Of a stretch of 44,393 nucleotides of DNA, positions 1 through 7,746 are shown piece after piece. A program made the translations under genes and the position numbers. Under the pieces are notes generated by a model. That model ran no database searches. It was not told where the DNA came from and saw only the letters and a program-made list of their open reading frames with translations. Location: positions 1-44,393 of IMG/VR virus record IMGVR_UViG_3300009079_000034; one strand, given 5' to 3'. How positions within the stretch are numbered: position 1 is the first letter of the stretch; the number at the start of each line of letters is the position of its first letter. This stretch comes from a virus.

Positions 1-6
1 ACCACG

Positions 7-321
7 ATGTACCAGCCCGTCTATGGCACAGATAGCAGCAGCACCTACTACTGCATTGGCCTATCTGAGAACCTATGCGTAGGCGTCAGGGTTAAAGACA
101 ACTTCAGAATCTCGTTCAGGGTTGAAGGCTCGATAGCCAAATATCAGAATGAACTGGCAGGTGCAGGCCTAAGCGTTAACAGTGAACACGCATCAGTCCA
201 CATGGATTGCGGGGATATGATCATGGCTCAGAAGGCTATCGGGGCCCTGCTATTGTCGCTGGGCGTCAACCTTACCACGCCGATACCTCAGGTGAAGTTG
301 CTAATCGGAAAGGGTAACTGA
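7..321 (+). CDS. Hypothetical protein (104 aa)
   Basis: Small gene of unknown function, opening at an ATG six bases into the window, so its ribosome-binding site is outside what I can see and a longer upstream start cannot be excluded. The product has no signal peptide or membrane segment and no motif I recognise; it alternates short beta-like stretches with an Ala/Leu-rich segment near residues 75-90. It ends one base before the next gene's ATG, and three such small genes lead directly into the DNA polymerase gene, so it probably belongs to the replication transcript. Confidence 0.6.
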   Translation: MYQPVYGTDSSSTYYCIGLSENLCVGVRVKDNFRISFRVEGSIAKYQNELAGAGLSVNSEHASVHMDCGDMIMAQKAIGALLLSLGVNLTTPIPQVKLLIGKGN

Positions 322-322
322 T

Positions 323-568
323 ATGAGAGCGCTCAATGCAGATCTAATCACAGGCCTACGGCTGGGGGAGGTCATGTCCACCAATGGCCCCTTCATTGGC
401 ATGTCTGACAAGAAGATGTATTGGAAGCTGGTCAGGGTGCCGGACGGGGACGCTAAGAGCTACCTATTCGACCTATTCTATTTCGATGTCTATATGGGCT
501 CGGTATATGTCGCACCTCAAGCAGACGGCAGTGTGAAAATTCGGGAGACTCAACGTGGCAATAAATAA
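323..568 (+). CDS. Hypothetical protein (81 aa)
   Basis: Unknown small protein. The ATG lies one base after the preceding stop codon, with an AAAGGG ribosome-binding sequence about nine bases upstream, inside the end of the previous gene. The product is rich in Tyr, Phe and Asp around residues 45-60 and has no membrane segment. It overlaps the next gene by 14 bases. Placement suggests co-expression with the DNA polymerase, but the sequence gives no specific role. Confidence 0.6.
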   Translation: MRALNADLITGLRLGEVMSTNGPFIGMSDKKMYWKLVRVPDGDAKSYLFDLFYFDVYMGSVYVAPQADGSVKIRETQRGNK

Positions 569-911
569 CCTGATCTACCCCCTAGCTGACGCGCTACAAA
601 TCGCCCTGATTGCAGAGCATGGCAAGATACAGCAGGACAGCCCTCAGACCTCCTTCAGGGTGGCCCAGACTGGTCTCAAATATGACCTCAATGTGGTATC
701 AGGATGCTATAGTCGAGACTCGGCGGCGGTGATAGCTCATGTACGTGGGGATCTATATCTCTACTGCCAATATTGGGCAGACAACCGCATCATGGAGGTT
801 CGGTTGTTCGACGCTGCCAAGCAAGACATTCACCCCCAGAAGATCAAGTCCTTTGCCAGCCCTAAAGGCATGATGGACTATGCAAAAAAGCTACGGTGGG
901 CCAGTTCATAA
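555..911 (+). CDS. Hypothetical protein (118 aa)
   Basis: Unknown protein, third of the small genes before the polymerase. It starts at a GTG inside the end of the preceding gene, with CGGGAG about eight bases upstream. The product looks like a small mixed alpha/beta protein with a basic C-terminus (Lys, Arg, Trp). It has no membrane segment or known motif. The 55 bases after its stop contain only the ribosome-binding site of the polymerase gene. Confidence 0.6.
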   Translation: MAINNLIYPLADALQIALIAEHGKIQQDSPQTSFRVAQTGLKYDLNVVSGCYSRDSAAVIAHVRGDLYLYCQYWADNRIMEVRLFDAAKQDIHPQKIKSFASPKGMMDYAKKLRWASS

Positions 912-966
912 AGCGGCAAGGGGACGCCCACTGGCAAGACGTTCAACCGCAACAAAGGGACAGCAC

Positions 967-3336
967 ATGCTAGTAGTCTGGACATCAGATAAGACATCCG
1001 ACATTAAAAAGGTGGTGGGGCCTATTATTAAAAACACCGGCGCACCCCATCGCGTCATAGAGTTTAAGCAAGGCGAGGCCCCTAACGTCAAGGAGGGTGA
1101 GACCTTGCTGGCCATGGGCGGGAAATGCCACGCCGAGCTGATGGCCCGAGGCACCTTCCCAAAGAATAGATCTATCACCAGCCTGCGTGGGAAGCGGGTG
1201 ATGTTTGAAGGCGTACCCACCTACCTTAGCTTTGGCCCTGCCTTAGTAAACCTTGATCATACCAAGTGGCCAGAGATCCAGTGGGATGTAACCTTGGCAT
1301 GTCGCTGGGCCTTAACCGGATCTGAGTTCCCCCCTTTAGGAAAATACCGCTGGGTCGAAGGCTTTGAGGACGTGATTGCTCACGTCGAAAAGGAATACGA
1401 TCGCACCGGTAAGCCGGTCAAGGTTGCAACCGATTTGGAAACGGTAGGGCTGGACGCCTACGACCCTGAGCGGTGGGTAGTCTCGATTAGCTTTACCTGT
1501 GAGGAAGGCAGATCAGACATGATTCGGTTCCATGGCCCACATGATCAACCCTGCCAGACAGACGGCCCCACCAAGATGACCAAGCTATGGGCCCAGATCC
1601 TATGGCTGCTGCAATCACCTAAGATCAGCATACGGGGAGCCAACCTGAAATTCGATTGCGTATGGATGCGGATCAAGTGGGGCATTGAGGTGCTGAACTT
1701 TAAGTTCGATACCACGTTGGTGGGGTCACTGCTTGACGAAAACAGATCAAACAGCCTGAACAATCATGCCAAGATCTACACCGGTATGGGCGGCTACGAT
1801 GACCCCTTCAATGCCAAATATGACAAAGGCCGGATGGATCTTATCCCAGATGATGACCTTCTCATATATGGCGGCGGCGACACTGACGCCACGCAGCGGG
1901 TAGCTAATCAGCAGACCAATGAGCTGATGCGGGATAAGCAATTGGCAAGGTTCTATACCAAGCTGCTGCACCCTGCCAGCCGAGCCTTCGAGGACATGGA
2001 AGTTGAAGGCGTCCTGATAGACGTACCCTATTATCGAGAGCTGGAAAAAGAGTTGACTGAGGAATGTGAGCGCGTGACTGAGGAGGTGTTTGCTTTAATG
2101 CCTCGGCGGGTACAGGTTAAGCACTGTCACGACTTTAAGTTGACTCGCCCTAGCATCTTGAAAGACTTTTTCTTCACTAATAGAGGGCTGAATTTGTCCC
2201 CTATTATGGTGACGGAAAAGACCCGTGAGCCTGCCATGAGCATGGAGCACCTACAGATGTTCGCGGATAACGAGGACGCGGCCCCACTGATCGCCAAGCT
2301 GGAAGAATATAACAGCGCCAAAAAGACCTTAGGAACTTTCGTAACAGGGTTTCTTAACCATGTCAGGGCTGACGGCAAACTGCATCCTACAGCCGTCCTC
2401 TATCGGGGCAACTATGAGAGCAGCACCAGCAGCTCGGACTCGGGCACTGTCACAGGCAGGACAGCCTTTAAAGACCCCGCCTTTCAGACGGTGCCTAAGC
2501 ATACCAAGTGGGCCAAGAAACTGCGTAGAGGATATATAGCGCCACAGGGCTATACGATGGTGAACTGGGATTATAGCCAAGGCGAGTTGAAGATTACTGC
2601 CTGCGTGGCCAATGAGCCCAACATGCTTGAGGCCTATATGAATGGTATTGACCTGCATCTGGTAACAGGCGCTCGGGTGTCTGGTTACGACTTTGAAGAT
2701 GTTATGGCCATGAAGGCAGGTGGCAACCCTGAGCACATCGCCATGGTTAAGCGCATACGTCAGAACGGGAAGGCCGGTAACTTTGGCCTGATATATGGCA
2801 TGAGCGCCGGTGGTTATGTGAATTACGCATGGACGGCCTATGGGGTTCAGATGTCAGACGCTGAAGGCGTGGCTCAGCGGGAAGGGTTCTTTGAGTTGTA
2901 TCCGGGGCTACCCGCATGGCACGAACAGTCCAGACAACATGCCAAGCGCTGGGGCTCTGTCCGCTCCCCTCTGGGGCGTATACGTCACCTGCCTATGATC
3001 AATAGCCGAGACCAAGGACTACGCTCACAGGCCGAACGCCAGTCGATTAACAGCCCTATACAGTCTACGTTGTCAGACCTGTCTCAGTTGGCACTGGCAG
3101 AGATCAAGCGGGAATATGGTAGGCCTGTAGGTTGCAGGTTCTTTGCTATGTGTCACGATGCCATCACGGCCTACGTTAAAGATGACGAGCTAGGCATTTG
3201 GATACCTAGGGTAACTGACATCATGGAGAACCTACCTATCCAGCAGACTTTTGGATGGAAGCCCCAGCTACAGTTTACGACTGACTATGAGCATGGCCCC
3301 AACATGGCAGAGCTAGTTGAAGGCGCTCCCTACTGA
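967..3336 (+). CDS. DNA polymerase, family A, with 3'-5' exonuclease domain
   Basis: Replicative DNA polymerase of the Pol I/T7 type, 789 aa. Exonuclease motifs are complete: ExoI D156-L-E-T, ExoII ending at D230 (ANLKFD), ExoIII Y301-xxx-D305. Polymerase motif A is DYSQGELK (D535, E540), motif B carries R598, K602, F606 and Y610 in canonical spacing, and motif C is H730-D731-A732. Motif C normally reads HDE, so the acidic third residue is replaced by Ala. Motif A has Gly where Ile is usual. Phe at 606 is the residue associated with dideoxynucleotide discrimination in this family. I chose ATG 967 because AAAGGGA lies six bases upstream; an in-frame start at 880 would add a basic 29-residue stretch overlapping the previous gene. 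A strong terminator follows. The portal gene comes next, with no terminase between. Confidence 0.95.
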   Translation: MLVVWTSDKTSDIKKVVGPIIKNTGAPHRVIEFKQGEAPNVKEGETLLAMGGKCHAELMARGTFPKNRSITSLRGKRVMFEGVPTYLSFGPALVNLDHTKWPEIQWDVTLACRWALTGSEFPPLGKYRWVEGFEDVIAHVEKEYDRTGKPVKVATDLETVGLDAYDPERWVVSISFTCEEGRSDMIRFHGPHDQPCQTDGPTKMTKLWAQILWLLQSPKISIRGANLKFDCVWMRIKWGIEVLNFKFDTTLVGSLLDENRSNSLNNHAKIYTGMGGYDDPFNAKYDKGRMDLIPDDDLLIYGGGDTDATQRVANQQTNELMRDKQLARFYTKLLHPASRAFEDMEVEGVLIDVPYYRELEKELTEECERVTEEVFALMPRRVQVKHCHDFKLTRPSILKDFFFTNRGLNLSPIMVTEKTREPAMSMEHLQMFADNEDAAPLIAKLEEYNSAKKTLGTFVTGFLNHVRADGKLHPTAVLYRGNYESSTSSSDSGTVTGRTAFKDPAFQTVPKHTKWAKKLRRGYIAPQGYTMVNWDYSQGELKITACVANEPNMLEAYMNGIDLHLVTGARVSGYDFEDVMAMKAGGNPEHIAMVKRIRQNGKAGNFGLIYGMSAGGYVNYAWTAYGVQMSDAEGVAQREGFFELYPGLPAWHEQSRQHAKRWGSVRSPLGRIRHLPMINSRDQGLRSQAERQSINSPIQSTLSDLSQLALAEIKREYGRPVGCRFFAMCHDAITAYVKDDELGIWIPRVTDIMENLPIQQTFGWKPQLQFTTDYEHGPNMAELVEGAPY

Positions 3337-3354
3337 TTTGATCTTAAGATCAAA
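3337..3354 (+). promoter_or_regulatory. Perfect 18-bp palindrome containing the repeated TTTGATCTTAA element
   Basis: TTTGATCTTAAGATCAAA reads identically on both strands. It starts directly after the polymerase stop codon and six bases before a terminator. Its first eleven bases equal those of the directional 16-base element found elsewhere in this window, which makes it look like a two-half-site version of that element. A dimeric DNA-binding protein site is a plausible reading, but no binding protein is identified here. Confidence 0.5.
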
Positions 3355-3360
3355 AACAAG

Positions 3361-3386
3361 AGGCTCACTTCGGTGGGCCTTTTTTT
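3361..3386 (+). terminator. Rho-independent terminator after the DNA polymerase gene
   Basis: Eight-pair stem (AGGCTCAC with GTGGGCCT, one G-T wobble) closed by a TTCG tetraloop and followed by a run of seven T. It separates the polymerase transcript from the head genes. A near copy occurs at 31612-31641. Confidence 0.9.
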
Positions 3387-3450
3387 GTGTGGTTCTCGCA
3401 GAAGGTGTATCGTAGCCCCCATAACCTAGTTCGCATCGTGAGGGAGTGAG

Positions 3451-5250
3451 ATGTCAGAATCCACAGTCGCAGAAGTCAGCCAAGAACAAGACTTCATCCA
3501 AAAACCACAGATGAACGTCACTCTGATTAAGAAAGCAGATAATGCGTCTGTAGAGTCCAACGCTATGGAGCGTGAAGACGCTTTCGAGGGCGTATATTTT
3601 GATGGTGCAAATGGTGAGGGTAATGTTATCCGACCACCCTTTGACCCCATTAAGCTGCATGAGTTGACCACGGAGAACAATACCCTGCTCCAGTGCATCG
3701 GGGCCATGGAGGTCAACATAGATGGAACCGGTCATGAGGTTGAGCATGGGGATACTGACCAGCGTCAAGAAGATGATGCGGTGGTGTCTGGTGCTTTAGA
3801 CTTTTTCAAAGAGCCTTATCCGGGGCAATCTTTTATTTCCCAGCGGCGAGCCATTCGCAGAGACCTTGAGGCTACCGGTAACGGCTACCTTGAAGTCATG
3901 CGAAACCCTGCTGAGGATCTGGTGTTTGTGCGCCCTATGGACTGCACCACCATGCGAATCGTCAAGCTGGGTGAACCTGTAACGGTAGATAAGGAGGTCA
4001 TGCGTGGCGGCAAAAAGGTCAACATTAAAGTGGGCGTCCGTGAGCGTGTGTTTATCCAGCAGGTAGGCACTCAGTTCAGATACTTTAAGGAGTATGGGGC
4101 CAGCCGAGACTTAAATAAAAAGACCGGTGAATGGAGCGACAACAAACTCCCAGCCAAAGACAGGGCCAGTGAGGTCATCCACTTCACGGTCATCAAAGAC
4201 CCCGCCTCGCCTTATGGGCTACCTCGCTGGATCTCACAAATACCATCAGTGCTGGGAAGCAGATCTGCTGAGGAGTTGAACCTTGACTATTTCGACAGCG
4301 GCGGCATACCACCGGCCATCATATTCCTGTCTGGTGGCATGATTGCAGAGGGCTCCAAAGGCCACCTGAACTCCCTGCTATCTGGCAAGGCTAAAGCAAA
4401 GAACAGAGGGGCCGTGGTTGAGGCTCACGCTACCAGTGGCGATATCGGGAGTGCAGGCAATGTCCGCGTACAAGTTGAGCGGTTTGGTTCGGAGCGCCAA
4501 GCGGATTCCATGTTTGAAGGCTATGACGATAAATGCGAGCGCCGTGTTCGTGGGGCCTTCCGACTGCCACCCCTGTTCGTTGGTAAAGCAGAGGATTATT
4601 CATTCGCAACGGCCTTCGCCAGTTATACGATAGCCGAGGCCCAAGTCTTCAAACCTGAGCGGGAGGAGTTTGATGAAATCATCACCAACACTCTGCTCAG
4701 AGAGATCACAGGAGAGAGCTACATATTTCGGTCTCGGGATCTGGTTATCAACAACTCAGAATCTCAGATGCAGGCTGTTAAGCTGGCAGCAGATAAGGGC
4801 GTGATAGATCGAGACATGCTGGTGGATACTCTCAACGAGATTACCAACCTCAACATGAAAGCGTCAGACGTAGCAGACCTGTTAGGTGCCATACCTAAAC
4901 CTGAGCCAGAGCCTACCGATGATCCTGAGGCCGTGACTGACAACACCGATTCGGCAGGTGCTTCTACGCCGGTGTCAGCCCCTACGGCTAAGGTGTCCAA
5001 GGCTGACCCCTTTGAGATCAGTGTCCTTGCTAAAGAGTGGGTGCAGTTGTCAGGCGGTTTGAAAGGCGGGGCATCAGTTGACAGCTATCTGCTGAAGGCC
5101 CGAGTTGAGACCCTTACCAAACAAGATCGCCAGCTATTCGACGCGGCCGTGTCCACGCTGGCATTCTCAGCCGCCCACCATGACTTTGACGGGGCGGAAG
5201 ACTTAGCAGCCTGCACCTGCGAGGTTATGGGGGCAGAGCATGACGATTAA
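3451..5250 (+). CDS. Portal protein (PBSX-type)
   Basis: Portal subunit, 599 aa, forming the dodecameric ring at the capsid vertex through which DNA is packaged and ejected. Residues around 120-300 match the PBSX/HK97 portal pattern: an N-G-Y-x-E segment (GNGYLEVMR), then VIHF, then YGLPRW, then a SRSAEELNLDYFDSGG-type stretch ahead of a hydrophobic loop. The C-terminus (about 475-530) is Pro/Glu/Thr rich and probably flexible. The ATG has GGGAGTGAG just upstream, and the gene follows a terminator, so a promoter in 3387-3440 is expected, although I see no clear -35/-10 pair. It overlaps the next gene by 11 bases, typical of portal and MuF genes. Confidence 0.9.
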   Translation: MSESTVAEVSQEQDFIQKPQMNVTLIKKADNASVESNAMEREDAFEGVYFDGANGEGNVIRPPFDPIKLHELTTENNTLLQCIGAMEVNIDGTGHEVEHGDTDQRQEDDAVVSGALDFFKEPYPGQSFISQRRAIRRDLEATGNGYLEVMRNPAEDLVFVRPMDCTTMRIVKLGEPVTVDKEVMRGGKKVNIKVGVRERVFIQQVGTQFRYFKEYGASRDLNKKTGEWSDNKLPAKDRASEVIHFTVIKDPASPYGLPRWISQIPSVLGSRSAEELNLDYFDSGGIPPAIIFLSGGMIAEGSKGHLNSLLSGKAKAKNRGAVVEAHATSGDIGSAGNVRVQVERFGSERQADSMFEGYDDKCERRVRGAFRLPPLFVGKAEDYSFATAFASYTIAEAQVFKPEREEFDEIITNTLLREITGESYIFRSRDLVINNSESQMQAVKLAADKGVIDRDMLVDTLNEITNLNMKASDVADLLGAIPKPEPEPTDDPEAVTDNTDSAGASTPVSAPTAKVSKADPFEISVLAKEWVQLSGGLKGGASVDSYLLKARVETLTKQDRQLFDAAVSTLAFSAAHHDFDGAEDLAACTCEVMGAEHDD

Positions 5251-6949
5251 TGTTGAGTCCTTCCTTGTCATAGAGGAATCCTTGACTGACAGGCTGATGG
5301 TGCCATGGGCTAAACATGCTACGGCCAAGGTCACGCAGATCAAGAAGCTAGTAGCCCAAGGCAAGTTCAACGAGGCCTACAGGGTCACGGAGACCTTAGA
5401 CCTGACCACGGCCCTGAAAGGCAACCTGAAATATGTGCGGTTCGCTACCATGGCAGCACTGCTCTATGGCGCTGGCAGGGTCAAGGCAACCAAGACCACT
5501 GAGGTCTATAAGGCCGGTACGAACTTGGAAGTGTTTGATCCTAGCGTCACGATGTTTCAGCTTATGCTGGAAGATGCGGCGGGGACGCTAAGGCGGGAGG
5601 TCAGATCTGTCATAGCGGCAGAGGAGAAGCGACAACTCGAAACAGATGCTGAGGTAGTTACCAAGGCAGCGCTGGTGCGAGACTTTGCTGGGGACATGGC
5701 CAAGGCCGTAGGCACCAACGGCAGGGCCCTAGTACAGCTCACCTCTAGCCTGCACACTAGCCGCCTATCAGCCTACGGCTATACGCTTGAAGCGGCAGTG
5801 TCAGGGCATTCATATTTCAAAGTCAGTGAACAACTGGATATCCGCATCTGCCCAGTCTGCCGAGAAATGCACGGCAAGGAATTTCCAATAGGGGACGCCT
5901 TTACCCGACTGGACAAACAACTCAGGCTGGATGATCTGTCTACCCTTAAATCCACCGCGCCATGGCCTCGGCAATCTAAGCATGATCTGAGCATCCTAAG
6001 GAACATGACTTCCGAGGAGATAGTGGCCAAGGGGTGGGACACGCCACCCTACCATCCGGGATGTCGAGGCGTGTTGATTGCGTCGAAACGAAGGGCTCCC
6101 CAAGGCGAGACATTCTTGCCGCCTATCCTGCAAAACGGGAAGCTACCCGTTAAGGTGCCGGTGGTTACTGCACCGGTGGTCAACCCGACCACGGTAGAGG
6201 AGTTGCAACAATACAACCGCTACGCAGGTGAGGCCGAGCTGGCAGACTATGTGAAGGTAATGGGCACCGTCACGCCAGCCGAACTAGAGGCATCCCTGCT
6301 GGGCGGCATGGTGGACGAGATAGGGGAAGGAACTATCAAGTCGAAGCTGTCCATAGGCAAAGACCAGTTGAAGTACAGCGGTAGAGTAATAGCTGCTGAC
6401 GGTGACGAGGTGGCTTACATGGAGCGGACGTTCCTGCGGACAACCTCTGACGACTACGCTGAAAAGCTGATGGTGGTCAAGCATGACTACTTGGACATCG
6501 AGCCGCTGTATCAGGGTCAAGGTCTGGCCAAGCGTGTTCTGCGAGATAGCATGAGCATGTATAAGCGCCTAGGGGTAGACAGGATTAACTTGGATGCAGG
6601 GCTGGACAGGGGCGGGTACGCTTGGGCCAAGTATGGCTTCACGCCTACCCAATCCAACTGGGATGCCTTGCGTAGACGGCTGGCCATGGATTATCACGTA
6701 AGCGGAGGCGGGGAGGGTCTGGTAGGTCTGTCTGCCTCTGGGCGTAAAGCTATGGACGACATATTGACCTACGACAACCCTAAGGCCTTGTGGACGCTAT
6801 CAGATATACCAGACGAGGTGAGCTATGGCGGCGTAAGTGATAAGCTGGGCGTACACCTATTGTCTGGTACAGGTTGGAGCGGTTCCTTGAGCCTGTCTGA
6901 CGTGACAGCCATGCGTAGATTCAACCGGTATACGGGAGCTGAGCAATGA
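5240..6949 (+). CDS. MuF-like minor head protein with C-terminal GNAT-like domain
   Basis: 569-aa protein in the usual MuF position just after the portal. Residues 185-280 carry the MuF signature: C204-P-V-C207 after an Asp-Ile-Arg turn and a PPYHPGC275R motif, likely metal or disulfide linked. Beyond a Pro/Val linker (300-320), residues about 375-475 resemble a GCN5-type N-acetyltransferase: a beta-strand, then Y-Q-G-Q-G-L-A-K (acetyl-CoA pyrophosphate-binding pattern), a helix, then GGYAWAKYGF, close to the family's typical strand-5 region. The last about 90 residues are unassigned. MuF proteins of some phages carry C-terminal effector domains and are thought to be ejected with DNA; an injected acetyltransferase is therefore an inference. 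The head role is firm, the GNAT call is moderate. Confidence 0.8.
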   Translation: MTINVESFLVIEESLTDRLMVPWAKHATAKVTQIKKLVAQGKFNEAYRVTETLDLTTALKGNLKYVRFATMAALLYGAGRVKATKTTEVYKAGTNLEVFDPSVTMFQLMLEDAAGTLRREVRSVIAAEEKRQLETDAEVVTKAALVRDFAGDMAKAVGTNGRALVQLTSSLHTSRLSAYGYTLEAAVSGHSYFKVSEQLDIRICPVCREMHGKEFPIGDAFTRLDKQLRLDDLSTLKSTAPWPRQSKHDLSILRNMTSEEIVAKGWDTPPYHPGCRGVLIASKRRAPQGETFLPPILQNGKLPVKVPVVTAPVVNPTTVEELQQYNRYAGEAELADYVKVMGTVTPAELEASLLGGMVDEIGEGTIKSKLSIGKDQLKYSGRVIAADGDEVAYMERTFLRTTSDDYAEKLMVVKHDYLDIEPLYQGQGLAKRVLRDSMSMYKRLGVDRINLDAGLDRGGYAWAKYGFTPTQSNWDALRRRLAMDYHVSGGGEGLVGLSASGRKAMDDILTYDNPKALWTLSDIPDEVSYGGVSDKLGVHLLSGTGWSGSLSLSDVTAMRRFNRYTGAEQ

Positions 6950-7116
6950 GCCAGACCAGTAAGAAAGAGCCGTCAGTAGACCTCCATAAAGAGCTGCTGA
7001 CTGGCGTATCTTTAGAAGATCGAAAGGCAGAACTGATTGAGTCCAGAGACTTAGCTATCAGTCTGGGCATGTCAGAAGAACTAGCCAACGCCACCTACGA
7101 TATTGACCGCCTGTGA
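6946..7116 (+). CDS. Small hypothetical head-region protein (56 aa)
   Basis: Short gene beginning at ATG 6946, overlapping the stop of the MuF-like gene by ATGA, so probably translationally coupled; GGGAGCTGAG lies just upstream. The product is acidic and helical (many Glu, Leu, Asp) with no membrane segment. Its TGA stop lies within the first copy of the repeated TTTGATCTTAATTGCA-type element. Function unknown. Confidence 0.65.
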   Translation: MSQTSKKEPSVDLHKELLTGVSLEDRKAELIESRDLAISLGMSEELANATYDIDRL

Positions 7117-7127
7117 TCTTAATTGCA
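7112..7127 (+). promoter_or_regulatory. Repeated directional element, copy 1 (TGTGATCTTAATTGCA)
   Basis: Matches the 16-base consensus TTTGATCTTAATTGCA at 15 positions. It overlaps the stop codon of the small head-region gene and lies about 46 bases before the protease ATG. Same orientation as transcription. Confidence 0.6.
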
Positions 7128-7173
7128 CTCGCGGGGGTTGTGCCGCTAAACCAGAGGCTCTAGCATTCAAATC

Positions 7174-7746
7174 ATGGAACTCACAGTTAAGAAAAGCGAC
7201 TCTAAGCTACAGATTGTTTACGCCGAGGTTTATGCGCCTGAGGTGCTAGATTCTGACGGCGATTTCATGAGAGCTAATGAAATCCGCAAGATGGCTCACA
7301 AGTTCCTAGCGGATATGAACACCCGCAAGATCGACACCAACCACGACAACCAGCTAGTGGATGCCGTGGTAGTTGAATCCTTTATTGCCCGTGAGGGTGA
7401 TCCAGAGTTCATCGCGGATGCGTGGGTCGTAGGTGTTCATATTGCTGATAAGGATCTGTGGGCTAAGGTCGAGGACGGCGAAATAAATGGTTTTTCCATG
7501 GAAGCCGCTGTCATACGCACTGAGCGCATAATCGAGATTGAGGTTCCTGAATCCGTTACCGGAGTGACCGAAGAAGTCGATGGACACACCCATACTTTTA
7601 CAGTCTTGTTTGACGAGGAAGGAAAATTCCTTGGCGGCGTGACTGATCTGGTTGAAGGTCATATCCATACGATTGTACGCGGAACCCACACGGACAAGGC
7701 TGACGACCATACGCACAGGTTTTCTTTTGTGGAGGCTTTCAGATGA
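7174..7746 (+). CDS. Prohead serine protease, XkdF-like (Peptidase S78-type)
   Basis: 190-aa protein resembling the XkdF-type phage serine protease domain, which matures the capsid by cleaving scaffold and head proteins. Recognisable parts are D-S-D-G-D (26-30), TNHDN with H57, ESF with S69, a Trp-rich strand (A-W-V-V-G-V-H) and G-E-I-N-G-F-S108-M, a pattern typical of these proteases. H57 and S108 are the likely catalytic candidates. The C-terminus carries three His motifs, DGHTHTF, EGHIHTI and DDHTHRF, possibly metal binding. No good ribosome-binding sequence sits at normal distance from the ATG (AGAGG is about 16 bases away). It overlaps the next gene by ATGA. Confidence 0.75.
   Translation: MELTVKKSDSKLQIVYAEVYAPEVLDSDGDFMRANEIRKMAHKFLADMNTRKIDTNHDNQLVDAVVVESFIAREGDPEFIADAWVVGVHIADKDLWAKVEDGEINGFSMEAAVIRTERIIEIEVPESVTGVTEEVDGHTHTFTVLFDEEGKFLGGVTDLVEGHIHTIVRGTHTDKADDHTHRFSFVEAFR

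Noticed and set aside
880-966. Upstream in-frame start for the DNA polymerase
   Set aside because: It overlaps the previous gene and adds a basic stretch; ATG 967 has AAAGGGA at correct distance.
3391-3445. tRNA-like TTCGCATC segment in the polymerase-portal gap
   Set aside because: No acceptor stem or anticodon arm could be formed; only a short T-loop-like string.
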